From an uncultured Bacilli bacterium (GTDB lineage: Bacteria; Bacillota_I; Bacilli_A; RFN20; CAG-826), in contig CALWDE010000003.1 of NCBI GenBank assembly GCA_944376605.1, forward strand, positions 209,746 to 273,745: DNA of 64,000 bases, written 5' to 3'. The notes beneath the pieces are model-generated. The model had not been told where the DNA came from. It ran no database searches and saw nothing but the letters and a program-made list of their open reading frames with translations. Of this stretch, positions 46,158 to 54,188 are shown piece after piece (position 1 is the stretch's first letter; each line of letters opens with the position of its first letter). A program made the translations under genes and the position numbers.

Positions 46158-46706
46158 ATCACAAATTTCAATCCACGCGACCAAAAAAGGCCGCCCAAAC
46201 GCGTTGACCCCATTAACGAAAACATCCATTATCCAGAAGTACGTGTCATCTCTCCTGATGGCGAATCTTTAGGGGTAATGAGTTCTCGTGCCGCCTATAG
46301 TCTCGCTCAGACTTATAACCTCGACTTATTCTGCATTGCCCCTCAGGCAAATCCCCCAGTCTGCAAAATTCTAGATTATGGGAAGTACCGCTTTGAAAAG
46401 CAAAAGCAAGAACGTGCTGCAAAAAGAGCTAATAAAGGTTATGAAATGCGGCAAATCCAACTTTCTCCTTCCATTGGTCAACATGACATTGAGACAAAAG
46501 CAAGAAAAGCTAGAGAGCTCATTGAGGAAGGCGCTAAAGTCCAGGTTTGTGTCGTATTCCGAGGCCGGCAAATGTCTCACAAAGAAATTGGTGAAGCAGT
46601 TCTTACCCGCTTCCTAGAAGAGCTAAGCGATGTAAGCCAAGTCGATAAACCAGCCTTCTGGGAAGGAAAATGGCTAAAGACCATTCTTGGTCCAAAAAAG
46701 AAATAG
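46158..46706 (+). CDS. infC: Translation initiation factor IF-3, non-AUG (AUC) start
   Basis: 182 aa when begun at ATC 46158, 9 nt after AAGGAGG (46142-46148). The first residues ITNFNPRDQKRPPKRVDPINENIHYPEVRVI are the standard IF-3 N-terminus, so the first in-frame ATG (46278) would lose 40 conserved residues. The rest is complete (VCKILDYGKYRFEKQK, QIQLSPSIGQHDIETKARKA). AUU/AUC starts on infC are known to let IF-3 limit its own synthesis by rejecting non-AUG initiation. Confidence 0.92.
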   Translation: MTNFNPRDQKRPPKRVDPINENIHYPEVRVISPDGESLGVMSSRAAYSLAQTYNLDLFCIAPQANPPVCKILDYGKYRFEKQKQERAAKRANKGYEMRQIQLSPSIGQHDIETKARKARELIEEGAKVQVCVVFRGRQMSHKEIGEAVLTRFLEELSDVSQVDKPAFWEGKWLKTILGPKKK

Positions 46707-46717
46707 GAGGAGCATTT

Positions 46718-46912
46718 ATGCCAAAGATGAAATCAAGCCGCACCCTTGCTAAGAGAATTAAGATCACTGGCACAGGGAAGTTAAAGAGAAAGAAAGCCTA
46801 TATGGGCCACTTTGCTCCAAACAAAACTACCAAACAAAAGAAGCACCTCTCAAAGAGAACCCTCGTCAATGAACGGGATTATCACCGTTTAGAGGGTATG
46901 TATCAAAAGTAA
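46718..46912 (+). CDS. rpmI: 50S ribosomal protein L35
   Basis: 64 aa from the ATG at 46718 (MPKMKSSRTLAKRIKITGTGKLKRKKAY), preceded by AGGAGGAG 7 nt away; the longer frame from 46670 overlaps infC. Complete small basic protein, second gene of the IF-3 operon, 14 nt ahead of rplT. Confidence 0.96.
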   Translation: MPKMKSSRTLAKRIKITGTGKLKRKKAYMGHFAPNKTTKQKKHLSKRTLVNERDYHRLEGMYQK

Positions 46913-46926
46913 AAGGAGAATGAACC

Positions 46927-47301
46927 ATGCGTGTAAAAAATAGTGTTCAAACAAGAGCCCGTCGGAAAAAGATTTTAAAGGCCGCGGAAGGATATTTTGG
47001 CTCCAAGCATCTCCTTTTTAAGACTGCGAAAGAACAAGTGCTTCGCGGGTGGAGATATGCTTATATCAGCCGTAAGCAAGAAAAGAGCAACTTCCGTAAA
47101 CTTTGGATTAAGAGAATCAACGCTGCTTGCCACCAAAACGGTATCTCTTATAGTGTCTTTATGAATGGCCTTGCCAAGGCTGGTGTTATCAGCAAAGACG
47201 GACAAGGTTTAAACCGTAAGATGCTTTCCGAGCTTGCTATCCATGATCCTGAAGCCTTCAAAGGTTTAGTGGATGCTGCCAAGAAAGCTCTTGCTAAGTA
47301 A
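46927..47301 (+). CDS. rplT: 50S ribosomal protein L20
   Basis: 124 aa, slightly longer than the usual 117-119. It starts [20 protein letters not shown], with the [28 protein letters not shown] core. Binds 23S rRNA early in 50S assembly and is the expected autoregulator of the operon through the leader. AAAAGGAG precedes the ATG. Confidence 0.97.
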   Translation: MRVKNSVQTRARRKKILKAAEGYFGSKHLLFKTAKEQVLRGWRYAYISRKQEKSNFRKLWIKRINAACHQNGISYSVFMNGLAKAGVISKDGQGLNRKMLSELAIHDPEAFKGLVDAAKKALAK

Positions 47302-47320
47302 GAGATAACAATCAAAAAAG

Positions 47321-47346
47321 AGAGGCACGAAAGTGTCTCTTTTTTT
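47321..47346 (+). terminator. Intrinsic terminator of infC-rpmI-rplT
   Basis: AGAGGCAC-GAAA-GTGTCTCT, an 8-bp stem with a GNRA loop, then TTTTTT. Confidence 0.92.
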
Positions 47347-47360
47347 ATAGTTAATAAACG

Positions 47361-47735
47361 TTATTCGTTTAAGAAGGGAGAATGAATGAGCCACTCTGCA
47401 CCCGTGCGCGTTGTGGCAATAGGAATATCATAAACAGCAGCAATACGAAGAAGCGCTTTAACATCAGGATCATGAGGCTGGCTCTCTAAAGGATCCCAAA
47501 AGAAGATAACAACGTCGATTTTTCCTTCGGCGATAGCTGCGCCAATTTGTTGATCTCCCCCAAGAGGCCCCGATAAATAAGGGTAAACTTTTAGACCCGT
47601 TTCTTTGGCAACAAGTTTTGCGGTTGTCCCAGTTCCAGAGAGTTCATGAGGCGCTAAGGCAGCGCGATTTTCAATCGCCCACGCTACCATTTCTGCTTTT
47701 TTATGGTCATGAGCAATTAAAGCAATTCGTTTCAT
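47361..47735 (-). CDS. mgsA: Methylglyoxal synthase
   Basis: 124 aa, normal for the family. Motifs [36 protein letters not shown] (catalytic Asp in GGDQ) and [18 protein letters not shown] are all present. It turns dihydroxyacetone phosphate into methylglyoxal, a bypass that relieves sugar-phosphate stress. The ATG overlaps the thiI stop by 4 nt; last gene of ezrA-nifS-thiI-mgsA. Confidence 0.95.
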   Translation of the reverse strand: MKRIALIAHDHKKAEMVAWAIENRAALAPHELSGTGTTAKLVAKETGLKVYPYLSGPLGGDQQIGAAIAEGKIDVVIFFWDPLESQPHDPDVKALLRIAAVYDIPIATTRTGAEWLIHSPFLNE

Positions 47736-48940
47736 TGTTTATTCTCCTTTTCTAAAAGCAATAAAGTGCCATCTTCTTGAAGTTGATAAGACTTAATCTG
47801 TTCCACCGCTTCCTCAATCTGCAAGTTATAGTCCCAGCGTGATTCATAAAAGAGACATTCTTTTTCTTTCGGTTTTGTTTTAGGCTTTTTAGGCTTAAAA
47901 ATAGTGCAGCAATCTTCATAGGGACGAATGGATATATCATAAGTACCAATCTTTTTGGCAACCTTCATGATTTCAAGCTTATCCATCGCCACAAGGGGGC
48001 GAAGAATTGGCATACTTGTTACAGCGTTAATCGCCCGCATAGATTCGACCGTTTGGCTTGCTACTTGTCCAACCGATTCCCCGGTTGCTAAAGAAGGAAT
48101 ATGTTTTTCTTCGGCATAGATAGAGGCAATGCGCAGCATCATCCTGCGCATTAAAGTAATGCAGTATGGCTCATCGGTATGTTCATAAATGGATAGCTGC
48201 AAATTCGTAAAAGGAACAACATGTAAGAGGATTTTTTCTTGATAAGCACTTAAGGTGTGCAATAAATCCGCAAGTTTATCAATGACGGCGCTACTGGTAT
48301 AAGGCGGGGCGGCAAAATGAAGGAAATCGAGTCTTAAGCCTCTTCGAAATAGTAAATAGGATGCAACAGGGGAATCAATTCCTCCTGATAACAGCATCAG
48401 ACTTCTTCCTGCGCAGCCTGAAGGATATCCGCCCGCTCCTGGATAAGAATGGCAAGATAAATAAGCGGCATCAGAACGGATTTCTACCTCTAATGTGCAC
48501 TCAGGATGATTCACATCAACAGAAATACTAGGAATATTGGCTAAAACTGCTCCCCCTAAAGTGCGAGCAATTTCATATCCCGAAATAGGAAAAGTGTGAT
48601 CAGGGCGACGGACATGCACTTTAAAAGTAGAAAACTTTTCTTCTTTCATAAGTAATAAAGCATTCTTTTTTAAAGAATCTAAATCACGTTCACTTTGACA
48701 AACGGGAGTGATTCTTTGAATGCCAGGGATATCTTCAAGAGAAGAAAGAAGAGCAGAAAGAGATATTTCTTCCTTTAATGCAATATACGCGTGCGCATGG
48801 TCAGAAGTCGCACGTAAAGAAGGGTACTTTTTCTTTAGCATCCTGTTGATAGAACGAACAAGTTCCCCAATAAAATAGCCTTTATTCAGTCCTTTGGTAG
48901 AAAGTTCCCCAAAATGTAAAATGAGGTGAGAATAAATCAT
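47732..48940 (-). CDS. thiI: tRNA 4-thiouridine synthase ThiI (without rhodanese domain)
   Basis: 402 aa: ferredoxin-like and THUMP domains (1-165), then the PP-loop ATPase with [17 protein letters not shown] and the C-terminal [16 protein letters not shown] segment carrying a conserved Cys. There is no rhodanese domain, as in Bacillus ThiI, so sulfur should come directly from the cysteine desulfurase encoded just upstream. Start overlaps the nifS stop by 4 nt. Confidence 0.94.
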   Translation of the reverse strand: MIYSHLILHFGELSTKGLNKGYFIGELVRSINRMLKKKYPSLRATSDHAHAYIALKEEISLSALLSSLEDIPGIQRITPVCQSERDLDSLKKNALLLMKEEKFSTFKVHVRRPDHTFPISGYEIARTLGGAVLANIPSISVDVNHPECTLEVEIRSDAAYLSCHSYPGAGGYPSGCAGRSLMLLSGGIDSPVASYLLFRRGLRLDFLHFAAPPYTSSAVIDKLADLLHTLSAYQEKILLHVVPFTNLQLSIYEHTDEPYCITLMRRMMLRIASIYAEEKHIPSLATGESVGQVASQTVESMRAINAVTSMPILRPLVAMDKLEIMKVAKKIGTYDISIRPYEDCCTIFKPKKPKTKPKEKECLFYESRWDYNLQIEEAVEQIKSYQLQEDGTLLLLEKENKQ

Positions 48941-50085
48941 AAATTTCGATCCACAAGAGTTTTACGCGCCTCTTCTAAATGCATTAAAAGTGTATCTACT
49001 TCTTCTAAGGAATTTAAGGAAGAAAAAGAAAGACGAATAGAATTTTTAGCAAGCGCTAAACTTTCTCCCATTGCAAGTAGAGGCGCGGAAGCTTCTTCTT
49101 TTTTAGAAGAACAAGCAGAGACAGTAGAGACTGCAATTCCTTTACTAGATAAATATTCTAATAAAACAGCACTTTTTTGATGAATAAGAGAAAAATTTAA
49201 AATATAGGGAGAAGTAAGAGGGAAGGAATGCACTTTATAATCTTCTTTATGTTCTAATAAGTAATTTTCTATTTTTTGCCGAATAAGAGTAACTTTATTT
49301 GTGACTTCTTTCTCTTCTTTCTGACATTCTTTTAAGGCGAAAGCAACACTCATTGCGCCCGGTACATCAACCGTTCCAGAGCGATAACCATATTCTTGCC
49401 CTCCCCCGTCTAAAATAGGAAAAGGGTCAAGCTTCTCCTTCATAACGATTACTCCGTGTCCCTTAATGCCTCCTAATTTATGAGAAGAAAAACTTAGTGC
49501 ATCCACTGCCTGATAAGGAGGGGTTAGAGGGCCTTTAAACATACTTTGTGTAAAGTCACTATGAAAAATAGCTTTCGGATAAGAGGAGAGAATCTGCTGA
49601 TATTCTTCTAAAGGAGAAATAGCCCCTGTTTCATTATTGATTGCCATAAGAGAAACAAGAATCGTGTCTTTTCTTAATGCTTCCTTTAAAGTGGAAGGAG
49701 AAACGGCACCTAAAGAAGAATCAAGCGACAAATAGGTAACAGAAAATCCCTCTTTTTCTAACTGTTTACATGTTTTAAGAACAGAAGGATGTTCTCCTAA
49801 AGAAGTAATAATGTGTTTTCCTCTTCCTGCGTAACGCCTTGCTAAACCTTTAATAAGAAGATTATTGCTCTCGGTAGCACCGCTTGTAAAAATCACCTTG
49901 TAAGATAAGGGTAAAGACAAAGTTTGTAAGATATCTCTTCTTGCTTTTTCTAGTTCTTTTGCGGCTTTCCTGCCCTCTTCATGGAGAGAACCACTATTGG
50001 CAAAAAAGCGATGAGATGCCTCCGCATAAAAAGAAAGCACAGAATCTTTAACAGGCAAGGTAGCGGCAGAGTCAAAATAGAGCAT
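48937..50085 (-). CDS. Cysteine desulfurase (NifS/IscS-like), ThiI partner
   Basis: 382 aa, PLP-dependent class V aminotransferase. FTSGATESNNLLIKG, SFSSHKLGGIKGHGVIVMK (Schiff-base Lys), GGGQEYGYRSGTVDVPG and the catalytic Cys in STVSACSSKKE are seen. The pairing with thiI matches Bacillus NifZ, which feeds sulfur to tRNA s4U8. It overlaps ezrA by 1 nt and thiI by 4 nt. Confidence 0.92.
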   Translation of the reverse strand: MLYFDSAATLPVKDSVLSFYAEASHRFFANSGSLHEEGRKAAKELEKARRDILQTLSLPLSYKVIFTSGATESNNLLIKGLARRYAGRGKHIITSLGEHPSVLKTCKQLEKEGFSVTYLSLDSSLGAVSPSTLKEALRKDTILVSLMAINNETGAISPLEEYQQILSSYPKAIFHSDFTQSMFKGPLTPPYQAVDALSFSSHKLGGIKGHGVIVMKEKLDPFPILDGGGQEYGYRSGTVDVPGAMSVAFALKECQKEEKEVTNKVTLIRQKIENYLLEHKEDYKVHSFPLTSPYILNFSLIHQKSAVLLEYLSSKGIAVSTVSACSSKKEEASAPLLAMGESLALAKNSIRLSFSSLNSLEEVDTLLMHLEEARKTLVDRNL

Positions 50086-51809
50086 TAGTTCCGCCCTTCC
50101 TTTGCAGCACTATGTTCTTCTACCTCTTCTGCTAAAGAAGAAGCCTCAGCAAATTCACCTGCTTCATATAAGGCTTCTGATTGAAGAAGAATATTTTCTA
50201 TATCAGGAGAATCGTTACGGAAAGCGTTTGCTTTTAAAAGACGCATAGAAGCTTCTTTTTCATTTTGATACGCTTTCGATACTTCTTGATAAAGTTTATC
50301 TCCCTTTTCCGCGAGTTCCGCTTTTAAAGAATTTGCTTTTTTCACATCAATAGGCGTTGTCGATAAGGTTGTGCTTAATTCATCAAGCAAAGAATGAAGA
50401 TGCTCGATATCATCAGCATATTTGTTACTTAATTTATCGTTATGCATCTCTCGCAAAGCGATTTCCACTTCTTGAAGAGACTTCGCTTCTTTTGGCAAAA
50501 GAGCAATGTCAGCTTCTGCATCTTCTTTTAAAGAGGCGAGATAGTTACGGAAATCTTGGATTGCTTCTCTACCGCTTTTTACTTGATCTTGTAAATTCTT
50601 TTCATTCGATAAAAGAACCGAGTAAGGCTGCTTTACTGCATTATGAATGCAAGTATCAAGAAGACGTTTACTAGCCCCGCTTTGATTCACAATGTTTTGA
50701 ATTGCATCAATTTTGGCTTGATCTTCCTCATCAAGAAGATAGATCTCTCGCACTCTTGGTAAAGCGTGGCAAAGATTAATAAAGTCTGAAGATAACTCAC
50801 TTTCTAAATTGTATGCCCCTTCAATTGTGGCATCAAAAGTGCTTTTGGCGTCTTGTTCGTTTTGAAAATTAGCTTGTAACTGACTCATTCTCTTTTCAAT
50901 TTCTTCGCATTCTTTTTCTACACCAGCAAAACTAAGGTTTAGTAACTTCTCGCGAATCAAAGCAATTTCTTTTTCCAAGACTTCTAAGTCATGACGAGAC
51001 ACTAAATGCTGCAAGGGATATCCCATAGCGTTTAGATTTTCAAAAGAGGCGCGAAGAGAAATAAAACGTTCCGGTAAGATACGATTCACTTCTAAGCAAA
51101 GTTTTGGCAAATCAGGAATGGCTTTTTCCATTTCTTTAATCACAGGTAACACTTCTTTTTGAAGAGTAGAAGAAGCATCTTCATAATTTGCGCTATCAAT
51201 TTTCGTTTCGGCCTCACCAAGTAAATCTTCTAAGGCGCGAAATACCTTTTCAAAAGGTTCAATTAACATCTCACAGTTATCTTTCTGATTATAAAAAGAT
51301 TTTTTAACATCACGAAGAGCAGCACGTGTTTTTAATAGGGATTCTCTGCCAACCTCTTCCCCTTGCAAAAGATTTCTTAATTCATTATAAAGTTCATCCA
51401 CTTGTGCAGCGTGTGTAGTAATTGTTTCTTTTGCAGCAGGTAAATCTCTTTTTAACTCTTTTCTACTACCCCGTTCAATCTCTTCCCGAAGTAAATTACT
51501 GCAAGAGTAAGCTTTAGCATCAAGCCCTTCACGGAAATGAGAAAGTCTTCTTTTCCACTCTCCCGCTTGAGCAGCATAAATTAGATTGAGCTGAGAAATC
51601 CTTTCTAATCTCGCATAAAATTGTTGAATTTCTCCTTCTAAGATAGCGTGATGCTTTTCAAAAGTTGCAACAAGCTCCTTAGCCATCTTCCGGAAAGCAA
51701 GAAGACGGAAGAAGGTAAAATAAAGTAAAATAAAGACTCCTAAAAGGGCTAATGCACCAATCGCAATGAGGGCAATATATAAGGGTTCTAAAGCAAAAAT
51801 GAGTGGCAT
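50085..51809 (-). CDS. ezrA: Septation ring formation regulator EzrA
   Basis: 574 aa from the ATG at 51809 (MPLIFALEPLYIALIAIG), which has AAGGAG 4 nt upstream; the in-frame ATG 36 nt earlier is inside the promoter region (TTACAAT). One N-terminal membrane helix (residues ~8-32) is followed by a long helical cytoplasmic part built of spectrin-like coiled-coil repeats. EzrA binds FtsZ and shapes the Z-ring in Gram-positive bacteria. Its place before nifS-thiI is the Bacillus order. It implies FtsZ-based division. Confidence 0.9.
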   Translation of the reverse strand: MPLIFALEPLYIALIAIGALALLGVFILLYFTFFRLLAFRKMAKELVATFEKHHAILEGEIQQFYARLERISQLNLIYAAQAGEWKRRLSHFREGLDAKAYSCSNLLREEIERGSRKELKRDLPAAKETITTHAAQVDELYNELRNLLQGEEVGRESLLKTRAALRDVKKSFYNQKDNCEMLIEPFEKVFRALEDLLGEAETKIDSANYEDASSTLQKEVLPVIKEMEKAIPDLPKLCLEVNRILPERFISLRASFENLNAMGYPLQHLVSRHDLEVLEKEIALIREKLLNLSFAGVEKECEEIEKRMSQLQANFQNEQDAKSTFDATIEGAYNLESELSSDFINLCHALPRVREIYLLDEEDQAKIDAIQNIVNQSGASKRLLDTCIHNAVKQPYSVLLSNEKNLQDQVKSGREAIQDFRNYLASLKEDAEADIALLPKEAKSLQEVEIALREMHNDKLSNKYADDIEHLHSLLDELSTTLSTTPIDVKKANSLKAELAEKGDKLYQEVSKAYQNEKEASMRLLKANAFRNDSPDIENILLQSEALYEAGEFAEASSLAEEVEEHSAAKEGRN

Positions 51810-51947
51810 ATTTCTCCTTGCTTTGATTGTAACACTAAGCGCCATATTTCGAGAGGGGAATTGCTACGAAAAAGAGGAAAACTCTCACTTATTTTCTTTT
51901 AGGCGCTTACTTTATGCTTAAAAATTACTCTAAGAGTAAAAAGCGAC

Positions 51948-51975
51948 TTGATTTCAATTTGCAGCATGCCATAAT
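51948..51975 (+). promoter_or_regulatory. Promoter of rpsD
   Basis: TTGATT (51948-51953), 16 nt, CATAAT (51970-51975). Placed about 150 nt before the rpsD start, leaving room for the leader. Confidence 0.65.
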
Positions 51976-51979
51976 ACAG

Positions 51980-52122
51980 CCCGCGTGAGCAGCAGGTCTT
52001 TACTCCTCTGCCTGACGCCGCCTAAAAGAAGTAACCTTAGCTACATAGGTGAATAGACGGCACCCGGGAGGAAGGAAAAGATCCCTTGTTTCTTGCGTTT
52101 TAGGACAAGGAGGAAAAGAAAT
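51980..52122 (+). ncRNA. Ribosomal protein S4-type leader upstream of rpsD
   Basis: An untranslated leader of ~140 nt with GC-rich hairpins (AGACGGCACCCGGGAGG region and GACAAGGAGG at the RBS). Single-gene rpsD units of Bacillota carry an S4-binding leader of this kind for feedback control. I see position and structure potential, not the exact consensus fold. Confidence 0.55.
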
Positions 52123-52725
52123 ATGTCCAGATATACCGGTTCCGTTTGGAAAAAGAGCCGTCGTTTCGGTTTTAGTATCCTTGAAAGCGGAGATGAAACC
52201 AAAAAGCGTCCTTATGGTCCAGGGCAACATGGCCAAGACCGTAAAAGAAAGCCCAGTGAATATGGTGCTCAGTTAATTGAAAAACAAAAACTTCGTGAAT
52301 TATATGGCGTCAATGAACGTCAATTCCGTCGTTTATTCCTCTTAGCGAAGAAAGAAAAGACTGTTACTGGTCTTGCCTTCTTCCGCATTCTCGAATCTCG
52401 TCTTGATAATCTTGTCTACCGTATGGGTTTTGCAAGAACTCGCGCTGCAGCAAGACAACTTGTCAACCATGGCCACGTAGCAGTCAATGGTAAGAAAGTT
52501 GATATTCCTAGCTATTTATGCGCAGTCAATGACGTTATTTCTATCCGTAGCACTGATTTAAAGGTAGTAAAAGAATCTTTAGAAGGAAAGCCAAATATTC
52601 CTGCTTATATCACTGTAAATCCAGAAAAGATGCAAGGCGTATTTGCCCGTCTTCCTGAAAGAAACGAACTTCCTCTTCAAATCAGCGAAGCGCAAATCAT
52701 CGAATACTACAACCGTCTTATGTAG
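52123..52725 (+). CDS. rpsD: 30S ribosomal protein S4
   Basis: 200 aa from the ATG at 52123 (MSRYTGSVWKKSRRFG), with ACAAGGAGG ahead; the longer frame from 52093 covers that RBS. The S4 RNA-binding domain ESRLDNLVYRMGFARTRAAARQLVNHGHVAVNG is intact. No zinc-binding cysteines at the N-terminus (C-minus form). Nucleates 30S assembly and is usually monocistronic in Bacillota, as here. Confidence 0.97.
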   Translation: MSRYTGSVWKKSRRFGFSILESGDETKKRPYGPGQHGQDRKRKPSEYGAQLIEKQKLRELYGVNERQFRRLFLLAKKEKTVTGLAFFRILESRLDNLVYRMGFARTRAAARQLVNHGHVAVNGKKVDIPSYLCAVNDVISIRSTDLKVVKESLEGKPNIPAYITVNPEKMQGVFARLPERNELPLQISEAQIIEYYNRLM

Positions 52726-52750
52726 TTCCCCCTATTCATGGGAAATTATT

Positions 52751-52776
52751 GAGGGACTTCATTGTCCCTCTTTTTT
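52751..52776 (+). terminator. Intrinsic terminator of rpsD
   Basis: GAGGGAC-TTCATT-GTCCCTC then TTTTTT. Confidence 0.93.
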
Positions 52777-52833
52777 GTATAAGTAATGCTAATAGGGAAG
52801 AGTTTTTCTCTTCTTTTTCCTCTTTTCCTTTAA

Positions 52834-52839
52834 TAAGAT
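52834..52839 (+). promoter_or_regulatory. Candidate -10 of the ECF-methyltransferase fusion gene
   Basis: TAAGAT (four of six matches to TATAAT) followed by 6 nt and the ATG at 52846, with no Shine-Dalgarno. Same spacing as the stronger leaderless promoters in the window. Confidence 0.4.
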
Positions 52840-52845
52840 TTCCCC

Positions 52846-53997
52846 ATGAGACGCGAAATTCGAAAAATTGTTTATACGGCAATGTATCTTGCCTTAGGAA
52901 TCTTACTCCCCTATGCCTTCCACACTATCCCTAACGCTGGACAAATCTTTTTACCCATGCATATCCCTGCTCTTCTTGCCGGTTTTATGCTCGGACCAAT
53001 CCACGGCTTATTTGTTGGGGTTATGAGCCCTGTTCTCTCTTGCTTTATCACAGGTATGCCTCTTCTCCAAGTGATGCCTGGGATGGCATTTGAAATTGGC
53101 TTATACGGTCTATTCTCTGGTCTTTTCTACCGCCTTATTAAAACAAGAAATGAGACCGTAGATTTATTTCTTACCTTATTTCTTGCTTTATTACTTGGAA
53201 AGGCAGCGCGAGGAATCTACGACACCCTATTATATTTTTCACGCGAAGATCTCTTTACCTGGACAGCCTTCTTTACCACCTATTTTGTTACTGCATGGCC
53301 TGGTTTACTCATTCAGATTCTTGTGATTCCAAGCGTCTTATCGCTTTTAAGACTACTTGGCTTCCTATCAAGGGAAGATCGAACCTTTTTCCCAGAAAGA
53401 AGCGGAAAAGCTTTGCTAAGAAAAGAAGCGGAATATTTTAATGAAAAAGCAAAAAATCCTACGTTCCGAGATAAAGAAAATATGGATAAACTGCAAAAAA
53501 TCATTTCCCTTCTTCCCTTAAAAGAAAGCGATCTTTTACTAGAAGTCGGTACAGGAAAAGGTGAACTTGCCTTCCTTTTACATGAAAATCACTATAAGGT
53601 GCGCGCGATTGATCTCTCCCAGGGACAAATTGCCTTAGCTAAGAAAACTTACCCTGAAATGGAAGATAATTTTATAGCAGAAGACTTTTATTCTTTAAAA
53701 GAGAAAGACGTATACGATGCCATTATCTTATGTAATAGTTATCCGCACTTTTTAGACGCCAGAAATTTTCGAAAAGTCGCAAAAGAGATTTTAAAAAAGA
53801 ACGGTTTCCTTATTATTATCCAAGATACATCACAGCATAAAATTAACCGTCTTTTAAGTGAAAAAGAGCATATTAAACTTGCACGAAAACTTTCTTCTCC
53901 TTCTTTAGAAGCTTTGCCTTTTCTTTTTTCTTTCACAAAAGTGAAAATTCAGAATACAGTACCTGATTCTTATTTGCTGGTTTTAAAGAAACATTAA
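52846..53997 (+). CDS. ECF transporter S component fused to a SAM-dependent methyltransferase
   Basis: 383 aa in one frame. Residues 1-~172 are an ECF S component with five or six helices (MHIPALLAGFMLGPIHGLFVGVMSPVLSC is the family hallmark). After a charged linker (~173-215), residues ~195-383 are a class I methyltransferase: motif I LLEVGTGKGE (232-240), acidic motif II AIDLS, and a central YDAIILCNSYPHF. The transport part captures a vitamin-like substrate and the cytoplasmic part may methylate it on entry, trapping it; this is inference. No EcfA/EcfT is nearby, so it would use a shared energiser. Confidence 0.85.
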   Translation: MRREIRKIVYTAMYLALGILLPYAFHTIPNAGQIFLPMHIPALLAGFMLGPIHGLFVGVMSPVLSCFITGMPLLQVMPGMAFEIGLYGLFSGLFYRLIKTRNETVDLFLTLFLALLLGKAARGIYDTLLYFSREDLFTWTAFFTTYFVTAWPGLLIQILVIPSVLSLLRLLGFLSREDRTFFPERSGKALLRKEAEYFNEKAKNPTFRDKENMDKLQKIISLLPLKESDLLLEVGTGKGELAFLLHENHYKVRAIDLSQGQIALAKKTYPEMEDNFIAEDFYSLKEKDVYDAIILCNSYPHFLDARNFRKVAKEILKKNGFLIIIQDTSQHKINRLLSEKEHIKLARKLSSPSLEALPFLFSFTKVKIQNTVPDSYLLVLKKH

Positions 53998-54126
53998 ATG
54001 GATAAAAACGATAGTAACTCTGCAAAAAGCCATTCTTTTTAAGGAAAACATTATTTCTAGGGTAAAAATTTCCGGCAGTATCGATTACTGACCCACTCGA
54101 TATCATCCTCTTTTTCACGAAAAGAA

Positions 54127-54164
54127 AAATCCTCAAGGTATCTAGAAAGATATCTCGAGGATTT
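54127..54164 (-). terminator. Intrinsic terminator of the large lipoprotein gene
   Basis: Minus strand AAATCCTC ... GAGGATTT with an inner AGATATC/GGTATCT pairing, then TTTTTCTTTT, 25 nt after the stop. Confidence 0.8.
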
Positions 54165-54188
54165 AAGAAGAAATTTTGAATTCAAGCT

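Noticed and set aside
51836..51909. Inverted repeat TAAGCGCC ... GGCGCTTA around the ezrA start
   Set aside because: Arms are 58 bp apart and short; one half looks like half a cre site but there is no full operator, so chance is likely.
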